The notes below the pieces were generated by a model that saw only the letters and a list, made by a program, of their open reading frames with translations, ran no database searches and was not told the DNA's origin. From Marinobacter sp. (GTDB taxonomy: Bacteria > Pseudomonadota > Gammaproteobacteria > Pseudomonadales > Oleiphilaceae): a DNA stretch of 44,290 nucleotides. How positions within the stretch are numbered: position 1 is the stretch's first letter; every line of letters begins with the position of its first letter. Shown here piece by piece: positions 17,305 through 25,911 of this stretch. The position numbers were made by a program, and so were the translations under genes. The DNA is taken from assembly GCA_018066865.1 (NCBI GenBank), contig JAGPVT010000013.1, positions 1-44,290 of the forward strand, in the 5' to 3' direction.

Positions 17305-18011
17305 GGGGTTTCCGCTCCAGCGTCAGAAGTCTGGCCTGCGAGTTTGCGGAAGTGGTGCAAGAGATTTTGCAGGTTTTCCGGATTGGCAAGATGGGTGATG
17401 ATGGGCCGGATAATCACCTGCTCGTTGGCGTCGATTTCCGAGACGATGCCATGGTTTTTCAGGTTATCCAGCAGGTTGCGCAAGCGCTTCTGCTCGCGCG
17501 CATCGCTGCCGGTGTCGCCAAGGTACAATTGTATCTGGGGTAACAATTCATCCAGCTCGATCACCGCATCGCCGGCTCCGACGCCCGCCTCCTGCTCGTG
17601 GGCGATGAAATGCTGGCGCAGGATCGCAATGAGCAGTGATTGTTCCATTGTCAGGCGCTGGCGGCGCATCAGCGGATGAGACCATTCGTCGTCTTCTTCA
17701 GAGAAAAGCTGGTCTGATACCACCAGAAACGCCAGGCCGCGGATGTCATCGACCTTCAGACGCAGATCCAGAGGTTCAAGAATGCTATTGAGGGCAGCGG
17801 TCTGGTTAATGGCAACCTGATAGAGGTTGGGCTTACGATCCGCTTCAAGTAACCCGTATTTGAGCAGTTCCTGAGCGGTGGCCTTCAGATTTTTGGACGT
17901 ATATTGGCCTGTCACTCCCGTGCTGGTCGATTCAACTGGAGCATCCTGGTTGTGTTCGTCAGGGGCGGGCTCTTCTGTTTTGGCAGTAAGTTGGTCAAAA
18001 ATATCGGGCAT
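17301..18011 (-). CDS. jetB: Wadjet system JetB, kite-like subunit (DUF4194)
   Basis: The MksE/kite-like winged-helix subunit of the Wadjet complex, which bridges the JetC ATPase and the JetA kleisin. It is 236 residues from the chosen start. The first 45 or so residues are acidic and probably disordered. The rest shows the DUF4194 pattern, with TSKNLKATAQELLKYGLLE and RRQRLTMEQSLLIAILRQH. An upstream in-frame ATG at 18047 would overlap jetA by 32 nt. The ATG at 18011 (MPDIFDQL) is preceded by GGGAG and lies 4 nt after the jetA stop, so I prefer it. The stop overlaps the jetC start (ATGA). Confidence 0.9.
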   Translation of the reverse strand: MPDIFDQLTAKTEEPAPDEHNQDAPVESTSTGVTGQYTSKNLKATAQELLKYGLLEADRKPNLYQVAINQTAALNSILEPLDLRLKVDDIRGLAFLVVSDQLFSEEDDEWSHPLMRRQRLTMEQSLLIAILRQHFIAHEQEAGVGAGDAVIELDELLPQIQLYLGDTGSDAREQKRLRNLLDNLKNHGIVSEIDANEQVIIRPIITHLANPENLQNLLHHFRKLAGQTSDAGAETP

Positions 18012-18015
18012 GGTG

Positions 18016-19512
18016 TTATAGCTCCCAATCGATGGACTGCACGACATCCTGTGTCAGAGCCAGCTTCGGCATGTAAAAACGTAACTTTTTGCCGCTACTG
18101 TCCTTTATGTCGACGGTTTCCTGTTCTTCAGAAATGGGCACTTCCGCCTCCCGTGCCATGCTTAACCAGAGTGCGAGGGTTTCCAGATCATGGGTCGGGG
18201 GTAGGTGACTGGCCAGATCGGCAATGCTCATAGGCTTACCGGTGACCTTGAGCAATTCCAGGGTTTCCTGAAAAAGCGCTTCCCGATCGAGGCCGTCGAA
18301 AGCGCGCCAGAAATCATCCTCTATGTCGTCCAGATTCATGTTCTGTTCTGTCAGCTCCAGGCCCGCCGCTTCATCTTCCGTGGCGGCTTTGAATCTTAGC
18401 CTTTCGACCAGTGGCAAGCTGGAGGTGGCCACCGCCACAGGAGGCAGAGGCGTTTCGTTTTTGCGGATGGTGTGGCTGGACCAGTCAATCTGAAGCGCTG
18501 CGTTGAGAATGCCGTTCAGCAGCTCGCCAACCCGGTGATTTTCCGCCGCCAGCCCCGTTTTCAGGAAGCCCTTGACGTCACGTTCGCTGCGGGCGCGGGC
18601 TTTGATAACGGTGGCAGACTCCTGCACCAGGCGAATCACCAGCCAGCGCAGATCATCATGTTGTTGCCGGCTCAGGGCGTTATGTGCCGCGGGGTGCTGG
18701 AGAATCTTGCGCAATCGCAGCTTCATGCTGTCCAGCTCGGTCGAGCGGCTGAGTTGCTCATGAAAACCGTGGAAAACTTTGCCTTCGGCGGTTTCCAACA
18801 AGTTGTCATGCCCGTCCAGAAGGCGGTCCACAATGTCTCCGCGATGGTGCTGTTCGCTCACAATGGATTGGCGCAGGCGGCGGTCAGCGTCTCGGTAGGA
18901 ATCCTCAACCCGCCGGAAATCCGCTCGCAGGCTGGTGGCAAGGTTAAACACTTCGCGGATGCCCTCGGCCGCTTCCGATCCTTCCAATACCCTGAACCGG
19001 CCAGCCTCGACCTCGGCCAATTCGTGCTCAAGGTTCTTTATTTTTCGTCGAATATGATCGGCACGACTTTGCGCATCAGGATTGAGACGGGTTTCGAGGT
19101 TTTCGATTTCCCGTTGCACGGTCGCCAGCCGAGACGCAGTGGATGTCATGATCCGGTCATCCAGACCTTCGACAAAATTGAGTGCCTTTTGCAGCGCATC
19201 GGTCGCAATCAGCTTGCCTTCGCGTTCAACGATCAAACCGCGGCGAATCCAGGATCGCAATTCCCGACGAGCATCGCCCGCCGGGTCATCGGTTTTCAGG
19301 TCAAATTCTTCATTATTGGCGTGCTGAATAAGGATGGCTGTCAATGCTTGTTGCGCGTCTTCGAACAGAACGTCGTCATGGTTTTCCTCAAGCAGAGACT
19401 GAAGACAGCTCAGAACAAGCGGGCCTCTGGTGGCAGATAGCAACTTCCAGGCCGGGTGCTGGTGCCGGAACACCATGTAGGCCTGGGTTCTGGAGTGCGG
19501 GTCTTCATCCAT
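18016..19512 (-). CDS. jetA: Wadjet system JetA, kleisin subunit (DUF3375)
   Basis: The MksF-like kleisin of the Wadjet complex, linking the SMC heads to the kite subunit. It is 498 residues from the chosen ATG. The N-terminal winged-helix region carries the DUF3375 hallmark YMVFRHQHPAWKLLSA. The centre (about 130-190) is a predicted coiled coil (REIENLETRL, HIRRKIKNLEHELAEVEAGRF). The C-terminal region contains a second winged-helix-like domain (KPMSIADLASHLPPTHDLETL). A GTG at 19557 opens the frame 15 codons earlier but has no clear ribosome site, and DUF3375 proteins normally begin close to the HPAW motif, so I use the ATG at 19512. It is the first gene of the four-gene operon; jetB starts 4 nt after its stop. 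Confidence 0.9.
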   Translation of the reverse strand: MDEDPHSRTQAYMVFRHQHPAWKLLSATRGPLVLSCLQSLLEENHDDVLFEDAQQALTAILIQHANNEEFDLKTDDPAGDARRELRSWIRRGLIVEREGKLIATDALQKALNFVEGLDDRIMTSTASRLATVQREIENLETRLNPDAQSRADHIRRKIKNLEHELAEVEAGRFRVLEGSEAAEGIREVFNLATSLRADFRRVEDSYRDADRRLRQSIVSEQHHRGDIVDRLLDGHDNLLETAEGKVFHGFHEQLSRSTELDSMKLRLRKILQHPAAHNALSRQQHDDLRWLVIRLVQESATVIKARARSERDVKGFLKTGLAAENHRVGELLNGILNAALQIDWSSHTIRKNETPLPPVAVATSSLPLVERLRFKAATEDEAAGLELTEQNMNLDDIEDDFWRAFDGLDREALFQETLELLKVTGKPMSIADLASHLPPTHDLETLALWLSMAREAEVPISEEQETVDIKDSSGKKLRFYMPKLALTQDVVQSIDWEL

Positions 19513-19806
19513 GCGTGTAGCCCCATAACGCGTGAGTGTTTCGGAGAATACTACCACCCAACCCCACTTATCTCATCTGGCCGGGTTGTCTTCCGGATAA
19601 AGATAGAGGCAATCATCCTTTCAGGGGCGTGTGACCCAGGGTGGTAACAAATACCGTACGATTAATGAAAAGAGTATCACCGCTGATCCTGGAGACTTGT
19701 TCAGAGCTTCCTTAGAGCTCTATCTCTGTCGGCCGATTAATAAGGGATGATGGATCCATAGCATAGAGCCAGCCGTATATGTTATCTCAGAAACTGGTGA
19801 AAAATT

Positions 19807-20853
19807 ATGAGTTCCAGTAAATGCCTATTGATAACGCTTTCTTTGCTCGTTACTGCAGTTCTTACGCAAGCGGCGGAGCAGAAGGAACTGATATTTCTTA
19901 ATTGGTCGGATTACATGGATCCGGAGATTCTGGAGGAGTTCGAGCAACGCACCGGCATTACGGTGAAACAGACCTACTTCGAGTCTGACGCCCACCGGGA
20001 TGAACTTCTGATCGAAACGGGGGGGCGGGGCTTCGATGTAGCGCTTATCGATGGCACCTCGATTCGGATTCTGGCAAAACGCGGCTGGCTCGAGCCTATT
20101 GATGAAACGGATATTCCCAACCTGAAGCATATTAATCCGCGTTGGCGCGCGATTCACGAGGAAGCCGAGGTGTATAGCGTGCCCTATTTCTGGGGTACGC
20201 TGGGCATAGCCTATCGCCAGGACCTGGTGCCTTTCCCTGTTTCAAGCTGGATGGATCTGTTGCGGCCAGCTGAGGTGCTACAGGGCAGGGTGGCGATGAT
20301 CGGCAGTAGCAGAGCCCTGATTGGTGTGGCGCTGAAGGCGTTGGGTTACTCGCTCAACAGCACCGATGCGCAAGAACTCAAGGAAGCTGAGGCGCTACTA
20401 CAGGCGCAAGCACCCGCGGTCAAGACTTACAAATACGTTTCCCTGGATGAAAATTCCGCTTTGGTGAACGGCCAGGTCGCCATGAGCATGATGTATAACG
20501 GCGATGCCATGATGGTGCAGGAGCAACACGACAAGATTGCCTTCGTGCTTCCCGATGAAGGCGGCAGTATCTGGGTCGACTATCTAAGTATTCTCAGTGC
20601 CTCAACAGAAAAGGCTGCAGCTAAACAGTTCATCGATTTTCTCAACGAGCCGGAGGTCGCTGCGCGGCTGGCGCAGTTTGTCTATTATGCCACGCCTAAT
20701 CTGGCCGCCGAGGCATTGCTGTCGACCGAGTTCAAGAGCGATCCGGTTATCTACGCGAGCGAAGAGGCGTTAAAAAAGTCGGAAACCTATCACCGTCTGC
20801 CCGCTAGGGGCCAAAAAAGCCGTGCAGCGATTTTTTCGCGCTTAGTCAACTGA
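19807..20853 (+). CDS. PotD-like periplasmic binding protein, NspS-like polyamine sensor
   Basis: A 348-residue exported protein with a signal peptide over residues 1-22 (ending TQAAE). It has the two-lobed fold of spermidine/putrescine-binding proteins: ELIFLNWSDYMDPEILEEFE near the start, GFDVALIDG, VPYFWGTLGIAYR and the tail pattern with FLNEPEVAARLAQFVYYATPN. No ABC permease or ATPase gene is nearby. Instead a membrane GGDEF-EAL protein begins 15 nt after its stop. That arrangement is the one known for Vibrio cholerae NspS, which signals polyamine levels to MbaA rather than feeding transport. I therefore read it as a sensor partner. The ligand (spermidine, norspermidine or putrescine) cannot be told by eye. 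Confidence 0.85.
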   Translation: MSSSKCLLITLSLLVTAVLTQAAEQKELIFLNWSDYMDPEILEEFEQRTGITVKQTYFESDAHRDELLIETGGRGFDVALIDGTSIRILAKRGWLEPIDETDIPNLKHINPRWRAIHEEAEVYSVPYFWGTLGIAYRQDLVPFPVSSWMDLLRPAEVLQGRVAMIGSSRALIGVALKALGYSLNSTDAQELKEAEALLQAQAPAVKTYKYVSLDENSALVNGQVAMSMMYNGDAMMVQEQHDKIAFVLPDEGGSIWVDYLSILSASTEKAAAKQFIDFLNEPEVAARLAQFVYYATPNLAAEALLSTEFKSDPVIYASEEALKKSETYHRLPARGQKSRAAIFSRLVN

Positions 20854-20868
20854 GCCCAAAATACGCCT

Positions 20869-23343
20869 ATGCGCCTTCATGCCAAGATTTTATTAGTTGT
20901 CGTACCCTTAGCGGTGATTCCGCTATTGATTTTGGGGTGGTTTGCCCATGACCAGATGCACTCGACGGCGGTAGAACGCAGCTCGAGCCAGATAACGACG
21001 CTGATGGATCAAATGGCGTATAACTTTCAGAGGCATCGGGACGTTGCTGAAGCTAACGTCGAGCTGTTTGCCGATTCTTCGTTGATGCGTACGTATGCGC
21101 TGACGCAAGACGAGGATGAACGGTATGTGTTGATGCTGCCTTCCCTGATGAAGTTGTTCTCCAGCTATCTGCGCGCCTATCCCGATTACTCTGAAATCCG
21201 CTACCTGCTACCGGATGGCTACGAGGATGCTCGTACCACTTTGATGCGGGTACCAAATGTCACTGAAGAGGAAGGCGATACACTATTCTTTCAGGAACTC
21301 CGCCGGTTTGACGGCGAGACATTCGTTCAGGTTTCCACGCCACCCGATAGCAGTGCGATCTCGTTGCAGGTCGCGCGGCCCATTCGACTGATCGACCTGA
21401 CCACTCAGGATCCGCTCAACAGCAAGCCGACGCTGCGCGGGTACCTGGTGGTCACCATGGCGCTGGATTTCATGGCAGAGCAGATTGCCACTGGCCGGAT
21501 TGGCAAAAACGGTTATACGCTTATCGTCAATGAAGCCGGCAGGGTTCTAATCCATCAGGATCCCTCCCGGTTGGGCCAGCAACTACCGGCGTCGCTGTTG
21601 AATAAGGTCTTGGAGGCGGGAGAAAGTAAGCAGCTTGTGCCGGCATCCTATCAGGAGGCAGATAGTCTTTTGGCGACCCGGCGCCTGCACGAAGGCCTGC
21701 TGTTGATCGGTGTGCTGCCGGAGTGGGAGCTGCTTGAAGAAAGCCAGCGACTGGGGAATATTGTCGCCTGGGTCATACTCGGCACTGTGGTGCTGATGAT
21801 AATCGTGCTGTTGATTGCCATGAATTTTCTTATGGTTTACCCATTGAGACAGTTGATGGTGGCGGTTCGCGAGATCGGTGATGGAAACCTGGCACCAAAG
21901 ATCGCGTTATCAACCAAAGACGAGTTGGGCCAGCTTGCGATGAGTTTTCAGGGGATGGCAGGCAGCCTGGAAAAATCACGCATCAAGATCGAGCGTCTGG
22001 CATACCACGACAGTCTGACCGGCTTGCCAAATCGATTCCAGGCCCATGAAAATCTGCACCACATGATCTCTCTCGCCCGCCGGGATAATGGCAAGATGGC
22101 GGTACTGTTTCTCGACCTGGATAACTTCAAACGGGTCAACGACACCCTGGGTCATCAGGTGGGCGATCAACTACTCAAGGAAATGGCAGCCCGTCTCACT
22201 TCAGTCCGGCGGGAGGAAGATGTCATCCATCGCGAAATCCCTCAAAATACGTCAGATGTTCTCGCTCGCCTGGGTGGCGACGAGTTCGTTGTTCTGTTAT
22301 CCAGAATCAACAGTTCTAAGGACGCGGCCAGAGTTTCCTCACGTATTCTCGATATCATGAAGCTACCGTTCCATTTCGGTGATAAGGAGATATACAGCAG
22401 CTGCAGCATTGGTATTTCACTGTTCCCCGATGACGGTACTAAGGTGGATGATCTGATAAAGTGTGCCGATGCCGCCATGTATCAGGCAAAAGAGCAGGGG
22501 CGTAATAATTTCCAGTTTTATTCCGCTTCCTACAATCTTGCCGTGTTCGAACAGATCTCACTCGACAGCAGGTTGAGACATGCGTTAAGCAATAACGAGT
22601 TAGAGCTTTATTATCAGCCGCTGGTGCAGGCCAGGACAGGTAAGATCGTTGGGCTGGAGGCTCTGCTGCGCTGGAATGACCCACTTGAGGGGATTATTCC
22701 CCCGGACCGGTTTATTCCCATCGCCGAGGACAGCGGGTTGATTCTGCCGATTGGCGAATGGGTTCTGCGTGAGGCCGGGCGTCAATTGGGTGTCTGGCAG
22801 GCTGCGGGATTCACCGATGCTTTTGTTTCCGTCAATATCTCCGCCATACAGCTACAACGCCAGGATCTTGTTACTATTGTCGATCAGGTACTGAAGGATA
22901 ACGGGCTTCACCCCCGGCAGCTGGAGCTGGAAATTACCGAAACCGCTCTTATGAAAATCAGGCCAGAGGTGATCGACGATCTGGACAGGATGCGTAAAAA
23001 AGGCGTAACGATTTCTCTGGATGATTTTGGTACCGGTTACTCATCCTTGAGTCTTCTGCAGGAATTGCCCATAGACAAGCTCAAGATCGATAAAGGCTTC
23101 GTGCGGGATATGCTTGTTGATCCCAAGGATGCCGCCATCGTATCGGCCATTCTGTTTATCGCCAAAAGCCTGGGGCTGCGCTCAACCGCCGAGGGCGTCG
23201 AAACTCCGGAGCAGGCAGCTCGTCTTACGGGTGAAGGCTGTGATCAGCTGCAGGGTTATCTGCTCTGCCGGCCGTTGCCGGTGGCTGAGATGACCCGGTT
23301 TTTGAAGAATCGGCAACTCACTGCGACTCTCAAGCTAATATAG
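20869..23343 (+). CDS. membrane-bound GGDEF-EAL protein, MbaA-like c-di-GMP regulator
   Basis: An 824-residue inner-membrane protein that makes and/or degrades cyclic di-GMP. The order is a first membrane helix (about 7-25), a periplasmic dCACHE-like sensor (about 30-295), a second helix (about 297-323), HAMP (about 320-372), GGDEF and EAL. The GGDEF motif at 469-473 is intact, but the inhibitory I-site arginine is replaced (NTSD) and about 15 extra residues precede it. The EAL motif (597-599), DDFGTG and AEGVET are intact, so phosphodiesterase activity is likely. The gene is 15 nt after the PotD-like gene, suggesting that the binding protein docks on its periplasmic domain, as in NspS-MbaA. 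The domain calls are firm; the partner relationship is inferred. Confidence 0.92.
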   Translation: MRLHAKILLVVVPLAVIPLLILGWFAHDQMHSTAVERSSSQITTLMDQMAYNFQRHRDVAEANVELFADSSLMRTYALTQDEDERYVLMLPSLMKLFSSYLRAYPDYSEIRYLLPDGYEDARTTLMRVPNVTEEEGDTLFFQELRRFDGETFVQVSTPPDSSAISLQVARPIRLIDLTTQDPLNSKPTLRGYLVVTMALDFMAEQIATGRIGKNGYTLIVNEAGRVLIHQDPSRLGQQLPASLLNKVLEAGESKQLVPASYQEADSLLATRRLHEGLLLIGVLPEWELLEESQRLGNIVAWVILGTVVLMIIVLLIAMNFLMVYPLRQLMVAVREIGDGNLAPKIALSTKDELGQLAMSFQGMAGSLEKSRIKIERLAYHDSLTGLPNRFQAHENLHHMISLARRDNGKMAVLFLDLDNFKRVNDTLGHQVGDQLLKEMAARLTSVRREEDVIHREIPQNTSDVLARLGGDEFVVLLSRINSSKDAARVSSRILDIMKLPFHFGDKEIYSSCSIGISLFPDDGTKVDDLIKCADAAMYQAKEQGRNNFQFYSASYNLAVFEQISLDSRLRHALSNNELELYYQPLVQARTGKIVGLEALLRWNDPLEGIIPPDRFIPIAEDSGLILPIGEWVLREAGRQLGVWQAAGFTDAFVSVNISAIQLQRQDLVTIVDQVLKDNGLHPRQLELEITETALMKIRPEVIDDLDRMRKKGVTISLDDFGTGYSSLSLLQELPIDKLKIDKGFVRDMLVDPKDAAIVSAILFIAKSLGLRSTAEGVETPEQAARLTGEGCDQLQGYLLCRPLPVAEMTRFLKNRQLTATLKLI

Positions 23344-23393
23344 AGGTTGCATCGATATCCGTTTTTGGCGGGATGAGGGAGGTGCTAACGCAT

Positions 23394-24101
23394 ATGTCTG
23401 ACAAAGAACTCCGTACCAAATCCGATAAACAGTCCATCGACCAGTTTATCCAACAGGTTCGCAAGCTGCCTCAGCAAGGTGGGGGGCGAGGTGGCGAGCA
23501 GAGCAGGCTGATCTTTGCCCTGGATGCCACCGCCAGCCGGGATGCTACCTGGGATCAGGCTTGCCACTTGCAGAGTGAGCTTTTTCTGGCAACCAGGGAT
23601 CTTGGCGGCCTGGCGATTCAGCTTTGTTATTACCGCGGTTTCAGGGAGTTCAAGGCCACGGGTTTTGTCACCGAGACCGGCCAGTTGCTTAGCCTGATGA
23701 ATGGCGTTACCTGTCTGGGCGGGCGTACCCAGATTAGCAGGGTACTGGCGCACGCCAGAGAAGAAACCCGGGCAAAGGCCGTCAAGGCTGTGGTGTTTAT
23801 CGGGGATTGCTGTGAGGAGCCGGTGGACGAACTCTGTCATGTTGCCGGCGAGCTGGGCATGTTGAAAACCCCAGTGTTCATGTTCCACGAGGGCACCGAC
23901 GCACATGCCAAAGCCGTGTTCCAACAGGTGAGCAAGTTGTCGGGAGGTGCCTATGCGCCCTTTGATCGCAACAGCCCTCAGGTGCTGAAGGATCTTATGG
24001 CCGCTGTTGCGGTCTATGCTTCCGGGGGAGCCAAGGCTTTGCAGGATTATTCCAGCCGTAGCTCCGCAGAGGTTAAGCGTTTGACTCAGCAGATCAGATA
24101 G
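23394..24101 (+). CDS. VWA-domain protein
   Basis: A 235-residue, apparently cytosolic protein with a von Willebrand factor A-like fold. After a charged N-terminus it has LIFALDATASRD (about residue 45), a near-MIDAS metal-site motif of DxTxS form. Further alternating strands include AIQLCYYRGFREF, VKAVVFIGDCCEE and PVFMFHEG, and a threonine in the TCLGGRTQISRVL segment could complete the site. The start at 23394 has GGAGG 11 nt before it, while the earlier in-frame ATG at 23373 lies before that site. It is followed 19 nt later by a membrane J-domain protein. No function is established; a role in a chaperone-linked complex is only suggested by the pairing. Confidence 0.82.
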   Translation: MSDKELRTKSDKQSIDQFIQQVRKLPQQGGGRGGEQSRLIFALDATASRDATWDQACHLQSELFLATRDLGGLAIQLCYYRGFREFKATGFVTETGQLLSLMNGVTCLGGRTQISRVLAHAREETRAKAVKAVVFIGDCCEEPVDELCHVAGELGMLKTPVFMFHEGTDAHAKAVFQQVSKLSGGAYAPFDRNSPQVLKDLMAAVAVYASGGAKALQDYSSRSSAEVKRLTQQIR

Positions 24102-24120
24102 CGCTTGTTTCAATCAACCG

Positions 24121-24876
24121 GTGGGCCAATTGGCCCGGAGTATCCGTGTGCCACTAACGCTTCTGGTTATCGTCGTAACGGTTGTTGCGTGGGTTTGGCT
24201 GCGCAGCCAGCCGCCCAGCCAACGAAAACCGGCTATTATAAAGCTGGCGTTGGTTGCCAGCGTTCTGATATTGGCTCTTTTGGCTGTTACCGGTCGTTTG
24301 AACATCCTGTTTGCCTTGCTGGTTTTCCTGTTTCCACTGTTGCGCCGGGTGCTGCCATCTTTGTTGATGGGTCGGGTGGCGGGCCTGGGAATGGGTGGAG
24401 CTAAGGCCAAACCGGGCAGCCAGTCTCATGTTGCCAGCGAGATCCTCGACATGACTCTGGACCATGACTCCGGAACCATGAGCGGTGGGATATTGAAAGG
24501 CCCCATGGCCGGGCGGTCGCTGGCGGATCTGGGCGAGAATGAATTCATCGAATTATTGCAGTATTGCCGGCACCATGACGAGGACTCTGTCCGGCTTCTG
24601 GAAACCTATCTGGACCGTCGCTTCGGGGATTCCTGGCGTGCTGACGACCCGGCGGGTGATGACAGCGCAGGAAACCGTGAGGGTGAAAATTCTGGTAGCG
24701 GCGACCATCTCACCGACAGCGAAGCCCTGGATATCCTGGGGCTGGAGGCGGGTGCCAGTCGGGATGAAATCATCCAGGCCCACCGCCGGGTGATGCAAAA
24801 AATACACCCGGACCATGGTGGCAGTAACTATCTCGCTGCCCGTGTGAACGAAGCCAAAGAGCGACTGCTAAGCTGA
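24121..24876 (+). CDS. membrane-anchored J-domain (DnaJ-like) protein
   Basis: A 251-residue protein with two hydrophobic segments near the N-terminus (about 10-27 and 40-77) and a cytosolic tail ending in a J domain (about 190-251). The DnaK-stimulating HPD motif is intact (MQKIHPDHGGSNYLAARVNEAKERLL). The single C-terminal J domain with no G/F or zinc-finger region resembles Tim14/Pam18-like or DjlA-like co-chaperones. The start is a GTG at 24121 without a clear ribosome site; other GTG/TTG codons nearby are possible. It lies 19 nt after the VWA gene, so the pair is probably co-transcribed. It likely recruits DnaK to the inner membrane; the client is unknown. Confidence 0.85.
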   Translation: MGQLARSIRVPLTLLVIVVTVVAWVWLRSQPPSQRKPAIIKLALVASVLILALLAVTGRLNILFALLVFLFPLLRRVLPSLLMGRVAGLGMGGAKAKPGSQSHVASEILDMTLDHDSGTMSGGILKGPMAGRSLADLGENEFIELLQYCRHHDEDSVRLLETYLDRRFGDSWRADDPAGDDSAGNREGENSGSGDHLTDSEALDILGLEAGASRDEIIQAHRRVMQKIHPDHGGSNYLAARVNEAKERLLS

Positions 24877-24917
24877 GAGGCATAATGGAACCTACTGGAT
24901 CGCTAAAGGACAATTAA

Positions 24918-25850
24918 ATGAGAGACGGGGACGCCGGTCCGAATACCTCCGCCAAAAAGAAGGCCGAGGAACCTACGGAAGAACAAGAGACTCGCGCCAA
25001 GGTTCGGGACCGAGAATCCCGCGAGCAGACGCCCACGTCGGCCGAAAAGTCACTGACTCCGAAAGAGCGCGATACCGTGTCCGAGCATGGCAATCTGTCG
25101 CCGCTGACTGTTTACTCTATCATCCTGCGTGAGGGCGAAGACGAGCTTCGACGCCCGAACATCTCACTCTGGTGGTCGGGTGTGGCGGCCGGAGTCGGGA
25201 TTTCGACCTCAGTCCTTGTTGAAGGCATTATTCGCTCCAATCTTGGCTCGGATCACCCGTACCTGACGTTAATTGAGAGCCTCGGCTACTCATTCGGATT
25301 TGTTCTGGTCATCCTGTGCCGGCTTCAACTGTTTACTGAAAACACGATCACGGTTGTGCTGCCGGTTCTTGCTGACCCGACACGCAACCGGTTCTATTGC
25401 GCCGCGCGCCTTTGGGGAATAGTGCTCGCGGCCAATTTGTGTGGCACGTTTCTTACTGCCGCCATCGGCGTTCATGGGGGCATCCTTCCCGCCGAAACCC
25501 TCGCGGCAATTATGGAGATATCGCACCATTTAGCGAAGCTGACTCCGGCCGAGACATTTTTACGTGGTATACCATCAGGGTTTTTTATAGCGGCATTAGT
25601 GTGGATGCTGCCTTCGGCGAAGAGATCTGAAGTGCTGGTTATCATCATGTTCACCTGGTTGATCGCAGCGGGTGATTTTACCCATGTTATTGCCGGGTCA
25701 AATGAGATTTTTATCCTGGTGCTCAGTGGGGAAATGAATATGGTTAACGCGTTGATCTACCATATTTCCCCTGTACTCCTCGGCAACATTCTCGGTGGCA
25801 CAGGGTTGTTCGCGATGCTGGCCTATGGTCAGGTTCATGAAGAAATGTGA
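24918..25850 (+). CDS. formate/nitrite transporter family protein (YfdC-like)
   Basis: A 310-residue inner-membrane channel-type protein of the FNT family. The first 75 or so residues are highly charged and hydrophilic (many K, E and R). Then follow about six membrane helices with family marks: ISLWWSGVAAGVGIS, LQLFTENTITVVLPVL, and GDFTHVIAGSNEIF, the last carrying the family's conserved pore histidine. The layout and long N-terminal extension match the E. coli YfdC branch, whose substrate is unproven, rather than FocA or NirC. It follows the J-domain gene by about 40 nt. Substrate could be a small monocarboxylate or another anion. Confidence 0.88.
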   Translation: MRDGDAGPNTSAKKKAEEPTEEQETRAKVRDRESREQTPTSAEKSLTPKERDTVSEHGNLSPLTVYSIILREGEDELRRPNISLWWSGVAAGVGISTSVLVEGIIRSNLGSDHPYLTLIESLGYSFGFVLVILCRLQLFTENTITVVLPVLADPTRNRFYCAARLWGIVLAANLCGTFLTAAIGVHGGILPAETLAAIMEISHHLAKLTPAETFLRGIPSGFFIAALVWMLPSAKRSEVLVIIMFTWLIAAGDFTHVIAGSNEIFILVLSGEMNMVNALIYHISPVLLGNILGGTGLFAMLAYGQVHEEM

Positions 25851-25911
25851 CGCGGAATGCGTGGAAGAAGTGTGGCTTTTCTCATAGGGCTTATAGAGAG
25901 ACGCCTCGATT

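Noticed and set aside
18472..19440. A 322-codon plus-strand open frame
   Set aside because: Antisense to jetA, which has clear DUF3375 features and is coupled to jetB.
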